Source: Methanocella_A sp964548585 (lineage in GTDB: Archaea; Halobacteriota; Methanocellia; Methanocellales; Methanocellaceae). From it: a DNA stretch of 64,000 nt. This document shows, one piece after another, positions 60,098 through 64,000 of this stretch. Position numbers and translations under genes: made by a program. The stretch's first letter is position 1. Each line of letters begins with the position of its first letter. The stretch covers positions 3,950-67,949 of the forward strand of contig CAZJRS010000006.1 in the NCBI GenBank assembly GCA_964548585.1. The letters run 5' to 3'. The notes beneath the pieces were generated by a model. It saw nothing but the letters and a program-made list of their open reading frames with translations, was not told where the DNA came from and did no database searches.

Positions 60098-61459
60098 TTA
60101 TCCCGCTTTCCGCCCGATGGCGCCCGGGTTGCCCACACGGTTAACCGATGCCAGGGCGCTCAATGCCCGAGAGGCCTCTTCGCGCACTCGCTGGTTATCG
60201 TCCCGCATGCTGACAGACAGAGCAGCTACAGCCTGTGGATCTCCGATCAAACCCAGGGATTTCACGGCATTCAGACGTACCTGACTGCTGGGGTCATTCC
60301 GTAACTGGAAGATCAGTTCATCCTCAAGGTATGCCAGCCCGATTTTCGCCCCCCGGACGGCAGTGGTGTCCCGGCCCTGCCTTGCAATAACAAGAGCCTC
60401 GGCGGCCCGCAAGTCGCCAATCATGCCAAGGGAAGCAGCGGCATACCCGACCACGTCGCTGTCCCTATCCTCAAGCGCCTGGATTAACGGCTCGACCGCC
60501 CGCAAGTCGCCTGTTTCACCGATCGCTGCGGCTGCCCTGCACCGGGTTTCGACAGAACTATCCTTCAATAACCGTATAAGGGCAGGGACTGCCCGCTTAT
60601 CGCCGATGGCGCCGAGCGCGCTAATGGCAGCCTGCCTAACAGTATCTTCCCGGTCATCGAGGGCAGTGATCAGTGGCTCTACCGAGCGAGGGTCTCCGAT
60701 CTGCCCCAGCTTTGCCACAGCGTCCACCCGAAGGATTGTAGCCTCCGCAGACAGCTGTATCAGCAGTTCCGGTAGAGATAAAATCACCGATACTGGCAGG
60801 ACTGTGTCATTTTCTGCGTGTGTCGGGGCGATGTTCCGAGGTACGGGGGTCCCGGCGTCCAGTTTCCTGATCGCCCCGGCAGCTGCCTGTCGTACGCTTT
60901 CGTCAGTGTCAACGGTTGCCGCTACCATCAGATCCTTGCAGCCTGAGCCCCCGATTTTACCCAGCGCCCAGATCGCTTCCCGGCGAACCCGCGGATCCGA
61001 GTCCCTGACAGCCAGTTTTACTGACTCGATGGAGGTCGGATCCTGGATTCTACCCAGTGCGCATACTGCTTCACGCCGAACGTACCACTCTTCGCCGGTG
61101 AGAATTTCCGTGAGTGCCTGGACAGCCCGGGAATCGTTGATCCACCCGAGCGACTCCGCTGCATTCCGCTGCCGGTAACCCTGGCGGTCCTTAAGGGCCC
61201 GGATCAGCGCATCGATGGCAGGCTTACCGATCTTCCCTAGCGCCATTGACGCTTCCCGGCGCACGATGATGCTCCGGTCATCCAGCGCGGAAATAAGGGT
61301 GGGCACAGTACCGGGGTCCCCAATCTCCCCCAGCCTCCAGGCAGCTTCTTTACGCGTATGGGAGTCGTCCCCTGTTTGTAAAACAGAGATCAGGTGAACG
61401 ACTTCAGACACAGCCCCTGCCCGGTCACCGGTTAGTGGAATACCCGTATTGTTTCCCAT
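60098..61459 (-). CDS. HEAT-repeat protein (PBS-lyase-type), copy B
   Basis: 453 residues, about twelve repeats in two blocks (about 20-210 and 245-440) joined by a polar linker (PVPRNIAPTHAENDTV), the same plan as copy A. Repeats read GDPGTVPTLISALDDRSIIVRREA and variants. First gene of the putative three-gene operon, starting at ATG 61459; its stop is 20 bases before the sensor gene. Predicted scaffold or effector for the sensor, an inference from adjacency. Confidence 0.85.
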   Translation of the reverse strand: MGNNTGIPLTGDRAGAVSEVVHLISVLQTGDDSHTRKEAAWRLGEIGDPGTVPTLISALDDRSIIVRREASMALGKIGKPAIDALIRALKDRQGYRQRNAAESLGWINDSRAVQALTEILTGEEWYVRREAVCALGRIQDPTSIESVKLAVRDSDPRVRREAIWALGKIGGSGCKDLMVAATVDTDESVRQAAAGAIRKLDAGTPVPRNIAPTHAENDTVLPVSVILSLPELLIQLSAEATILRVDAVAKLGQIGDPRSVEPLITALDDREDTVRQAAISALGAIGDKRAVPALIRLLKDSSVETRCRAAAAIGETGDLRAVEPLIQALEDRDSDVVGYAAASLGMIGDLRAAEALVIARQGRDTTAVRGAKIGLAYLEDELIFQLRNDPSSQVRLNAVKSLGLIGDPQAVAALSVSMRDDNQRVREEASRALSALASVNRVGNPGAIGRKAG

Positions 61460-61610
61460 GAGTCAAACCCTTAGCCACATACAGATTAAGTGAAATTTAT
61501 GGACAAGCTGGTAAATAGTTTTGGTTATTTTAATATAATTAAGAATTAAGAAGATTAACTAGTTAGGACCGGGAGGAAAGTAAAAAAGGCATTAGTAAAG
61601 GTGCCTTACC

Positions 61611-61799
61611 TCATTTCGCTTCAGTTTCCTTGCCTTTCTCGATGAGCTCTTTCACCCTCTGCCCACCCTTGTGGCCTCCGGCTTCCCCACCCTTGTGGCC
61701 GATCTCCTCGTAGAATTCGTGGCCATGAGTCTTCGCCGTTTTCTCCCCGCCTTTGTGGCCTGCTTCACGCACGGTCATTTCTTTCTTATGCTCCACCAT
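61611..61799 (-). CDS. KGG-motif (Em/YciG-like) stress protein, copy B
   Basis: 62 residues with EAGHKGGEKTA, EEIGHKGGEAGGHKGGQRVKEL units. Very similar to copy A at 45339-45512 in the KGG parts (EFYEEIGHKGG, KGGQRV) but with one more KGG unit. Divergent from sepCysS, with AT-rich promoter sequence between. Not linked to the HEAT operon by strand order spacing alone. Confidence 0.85.
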   Translation of the reverse strand: MVEHKKEMTVREAGHKGGEKTAKTHGHEFYEEIGHKGGEAGGHKGGQRVKELIEKGKETEAK

Positions 61800-61905
61800 G
61801 GTGTATCACCGAGAACTGCTTCTCACTACAAGCTCATTAACCTGCCTCGCAGGATCGGCAGTATTTGGCGAGAGAGTACCTCCGTACACCTTTTTAAAAA
61901 AACCG

Positions 61906-61936
61906 GACAGGCTTAAGATTAAGCTCGACAGGCTAA
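61906..61936. repeat. Short direct repeat in the KGG/sepCysS intergenic region
   Basis: GACAGGCTTA (61906-61915) and GACAGGCTAA (61927-61936) with CTTAA-GA-TTAAG between. 21 bases apart, two helical turns, upstream of the sepCysS TATA box, so possibly an activator or repressor site. Confidence 0.4.
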
Positions 61937-61950
61937 TTATAAGCCAGTCA

Positions 61951-61962
61951 TGCTTAAATATC
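61951..61962 (+). promoter_or_regulatory. sepCysS TATA box
   Basis: CTTAAATATC at 61953-61962 predicts a start about 25 bases on, at the ATG 61986, hence a leaderless mRNA. This is the reason for rejecting the earlier in-frame ATG at 61950, which would sit inside the TATA box. Confidence 0.5.
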
Positions 61963-61985
61963 AGCACATTGAAACATCGAGTGCA

Positions 61986-63140
61986 ATGTCATTGGATCTT
62001 TCCCTCCAAAAGTTCGGCTTAATCAAGAGAGATACCCCCCGGGTAGTGAACCTTGACCCCCTCCAGACAGGAGGCTTGTTAACCCCGGAAGCACGAGAGG
62101 CTCTGCTTGAGTGGGGCGACGGGTACTCGGTCTGCGATTACTGCGGTGGCATCCTGGATCAGATTAAAACGCCGCCGATATTTGATTTCATCCATAAGGC
62201 GCTGCCGGCTTTTCTCGACATGGAGCAAGCCAGGGTCACTAACGGTGCAAGGGAGAGCAAGTTCGCGATCATGCACGCCATGTGCAAGGAAGGAGACACG
62301 GTCGTACTGGATGGCAATGCCCACTACTCGTCGATTGTTGCGGCACAGCGGGCCCGGCTCACGGTCAAGCTCGTGCCGAAGACTCCTGCGCCGGATTATA
62401 CAATCACGCCAGAAGCCTATGCAGCCACCTTTGAAGAAGTGAAGCAGCAAACCGGCAAACCGGCAGCTCTGGCTCTGCTAACGTACCCGGACGGAAACTA
62501 TGGTAACCTGGCGGATGCGAAAGCGATCACCAAAGTAGCCCACGAGTACGGCGTGCCCATCATCCTCAACGGAGCGTACGCCATCGGCAGGATGCCTTTT
62601 AAAGGAAAGGACCTGGGTGCAGATTTTGTCGCGGGAAGCGGCCACAAGTCCATGGCCGCATCAGGCCCGGTAGGAGTGCTGGGCGTCAACGAGCCTTACG
62701 CAGCAAAGCTCCTTCAAAAATCGCCGACACATAAGGCAAAGGAGATCGAGTTTTTGGGTTGCACGGCCAGGGGTGCGACGATCATGACACTCATCGCTTC
62801 CTTCCCCGCAGTGGTCGAGCGGACGAAGCCAGATAACTGGGAAAAAGAAGTGGCAAATGCACGCTGGTTCTCGGAACAGATGGAAGCCCTGGGAATGAAA
62901 CAGCTCGGCGATAAGCCCCACAATCACGACCTGATGTTCTTCGAGGGTAACGTCTTTTACGACATCTCCCAGAAAACCGACAGGTACTTCCTGTACCGGG
63001 AGCTGAAGGAGAGAAGCATCCACGGGATCAAGCCCGGGCTGACCAAGAACTTCAAGATCAGCACGCTGGGCGTTGGCCGAGAGAAGCTGGGGTTCGTAGC
63101 TGACACTCTTAAGGATATCATTAAAAAGTACAACGGGTAA
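61986..63140 (+). CDS. sepCysS: Sep-tRNA:Cys-tRNA synthase SepCysS
   Basis: 384 residues, PLP enzyme. Converts phosphoseryl-tRNA(Cys) to Cys-tRNA(Cys), a route nearly confined to methanogens and relatives. Motifs: YSVCDYCGGILDQIKTPP with the conserved Cys pair, TNGARESKFAIMHAM, and the PLP lysine in AGSGHKSMAASGPVGVLG. The partner SepRS is not in the window. Start ATG 61986 (MSLDLSLQKFGL). The ureohydrolase follows after 27 bp and may share the transcript. Confidence 0.95.
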   Translation: MSLDLSLQKFGLIKRDTPRVVNLDPLQTGGLLTPEAREALLEWGDGYSVCDYCGGILDQIKTPPIFDFIHKALPAFLDMEQARVTNGARESKFAIMHAMCKEGDTVVLDGNAHYSSIVAAQRARLTVKLVPKTPAPDYTITPEAYAATFEEVKQQTGKPAALALLTYPDGNYGNLADAKAITKVAHEYGVPIILNGAYAIGRMPFKGKDLGADFVAGSGHKSMAASGPVGVLGVNEPYAAKLLQKSPTHKAKEIEFLGCTARGATIMTLIASFPAVVERTKPDNWEKEVANARWFSEQMEALGMKQLGDKPHNHDLMFFEGNVFYDISQKTDRYFLYRELKERSIHGIKPGLTKNFKISTLGVGREKLGFVADTLKDIIKKYNG

Positions 63141-63167
63141 AGTTGTACCTCGGTGAACTGGCGAATT

Positions 63168-63998
63168 ATGACATCGCATTTACTGAAGCTGGTTTTCCCG
63201 CAGTGGCAAGGCTCTGGTGACCGAAGGTACACGTATCACGGCGCCCGGCTAATCCGGGACCGGTTGCTGAAGGCTGGCGAATACGAAGAGGTTCCGGTCA
63301 ACCTGGACGATATTCAGCTCGAGAATGGAATCAGGGGACACGGACAGATCCTGAACCAGCTGAAAACCGCGAGCGAGATATTGGGGAGAAATGCCCCGGA
63401 AAAAATATTTCTGATCGGCGGAGACTGCGGTACAGAACTTGCACCGATCTCGTATCTTAACAAGCGTTATGACGGTGATCTGGCAGTGGTCTGGTTTGAC
63501 GCCCACGGAGACCTGAATTCGCCAGCGACATCGGTAACCCATAACTTCCATGGCATGCCGTTAAGGTGCCTGCTGGGAGACGGAGATGAAAGCCTGCTTA
63601 GCCACTGTTCTTCCCTGCTAACCCCATCACAGGTCATCATGGCAGGTACAAGAGAACTCGACCCGGCAGAAGAAGTTTTCATCAAGGAAAAATCCCTGAC
63701 CTGCGCTTCGGTGGAAGATATGAAAAGCGACATGGGCCTCCTGGTACAGATGATCACTTCTAAGGGCTATCGCAATGTCTATGCCCATATTGATCTCGAC
63801 GTCCTGTACCCCGATAAGTACCCCTGGGTGCAGTGCCCGACTGAAGGCGGGCTTGATGCAGGCGAATTAATGGCGCTCCTAAGGGATTTGAAAGAAGAAC
63901 TTAACCTTGTCGGGGTAAGTATGCTGGAACTACGACCGGCAGAGAACATGGATTTCAACCCGCTCCGAGAACTGACGGATTTTTGCGGCAGCTTGTGA
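63168..63998 (+). CDS. Arginase/agmatinase-family protein with altered metal motif
   Basis: 276 residues from ATG 63168 (a GTG at 63153 is in frame). Ureohydrolase blocks: FLIGGDCGTELAPI, VWFDAHGDLNSP, NFHGMPLRCLLG, NVYAHIDLDVLYP and GVSMLELRPAEN. The first metal motif reads GGDC instead of GGDH, replacing the Mn-ligand His by Cys; the Asp and His of DAHGD are kept. It may have another metal or reaction. The gene ends at the window edge and looks complete. Likely agmatinase-like in descent; substrate uncertain. Confidence 0.85.
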   Translation: MTSHLLKLVFPQWQGSGDRRYTYHGARLIRDRLLKAGEYEEVPVNLDDIQLENGIRGHGQILNQLKTASEILGRNAPEKIFLIGGDCGTELAPISYLNKRYDGDLAVVWFDAHGDLNSPATSVTHNFHGMPLRCLLGDGDESLLSHCSSLLTPSQVIMAGTRELDPAEEVFIKEKSLTCASVEDMKSDMGLLVQMITSKGYRNVYAHIDLDVLYPDKYPWVQCPTEGGLDAGELMALLRDLKEELNLVGVSMLELRPAENMDFNPLRELTDFCGSL

Positions 63999-64000
63999 AG

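Noticed and set aside
1..64000. CRISPR array, insertion sequence, prophage or rRNA operon
   Set aside because: Looked for on both strands; no spaced direct repeats, transposase, integrase, phage structural gene or rRNA sequence was seen.

Overview
The window is a stretch of archaeal chromosome. It carries archaeal/eukaryal-type informational genes: RNA polymerase subunit F, ribosomal proteins L21e and S3Ae, a histone, PCNA, the primase large subunit, TFS, Nob1, Pus10, TrmY and archaeal TrmJ. Promoters are TATA-type. A Sep-tRNA:Cys-tRNA synthase gene points to a methanogen. Together with hgcAB, moderately high GC and many two-component-like and membrane proteins, this best fits a methanogen of the Methanocella type; that placement is inference, not a database match. 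No CRISPR array, insertion sequence, prophage or rRNA was seen. One tRNA gene (Val, CAC) is present.

Layout. 1-4.2 kb: the end of an AI-2E-family permease, then a phosphoesterase, trmJ-moaC (ATGA overlap) and nnr. 4.4-5.9 kb: an exported DUF1254/DUF1214 protein. 5.9-9.9 kb: a conserved archaeal operon on the minus strand, pus10-rpl21e-rpoF-DUF655-ksgA-hemK2. 10-12.5 kb: an AbrB/PIN toxin-antitoxin pair with a palindromic operator, then arsR-hgcA-hgcB, the mercury-methylation genes in one operon with a metal-sensor-like repressor. 12.5-16 kb: a lipoprotein, an RDD protein, trmY and srp54. 16-19.4 kb: a TRASH-like mini-protein, a Zn/Cd/Pb-type P-type ATPase with a near-perfect SmtB/ArsR operator at its start site, and a nitroreductase. 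19.5-28 kb: hflX, a ketopantoate reductase homologue, a solitary DNA methyltransferase, a histone, a beta-lactamase-fold nuclease, TPR and membrane proteins, and rubredoxin. 28-34 kb: an RNase H-like protein, a padR-permease-ATPase export operon with repeated operator-like boxes, a Cys-rich microprotein and topoisomerase I.

34-41 kb: a membrane-anchored beta-propeller/winged-helix regulator divergent from a small exported protein, a YdjM-like hydrolase, a hemerythrin, SemiSWEET and CDF transporters, and two near-identical palindromic repeats beside tRNA-Val. 41.8-46.8 kb: a replication/transcription block (RecJ-like nuclease, priL, pcna, tfs), with a frameshifted gene remnant upstream of tfs. 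47-55 kb: a PHP phosphoesterase, an archaetidylinositol phosphate synthase-type enzyme, nadM, gfcR-nob1 and an XPD-like helicase. 55-64 kb: rps3ae behind a strongly structured leader, a three-gene unit in which a receiver/PAS/PocR/GGDEF/HD-GYP protein lies between two HEAT-repeat proteins, a KGG-motif stress protein, sepCysS and an arginase-family protein with an altered metal ligand.

The strongest candidates for new biology are the HEAT-GGDEF/HD-GYP-HEAT module (cyclic-di-GMP domains are rare in archaea), the metal-response features around hgcAB and the P-type ATPase, and the transmembrane propeller regulator.
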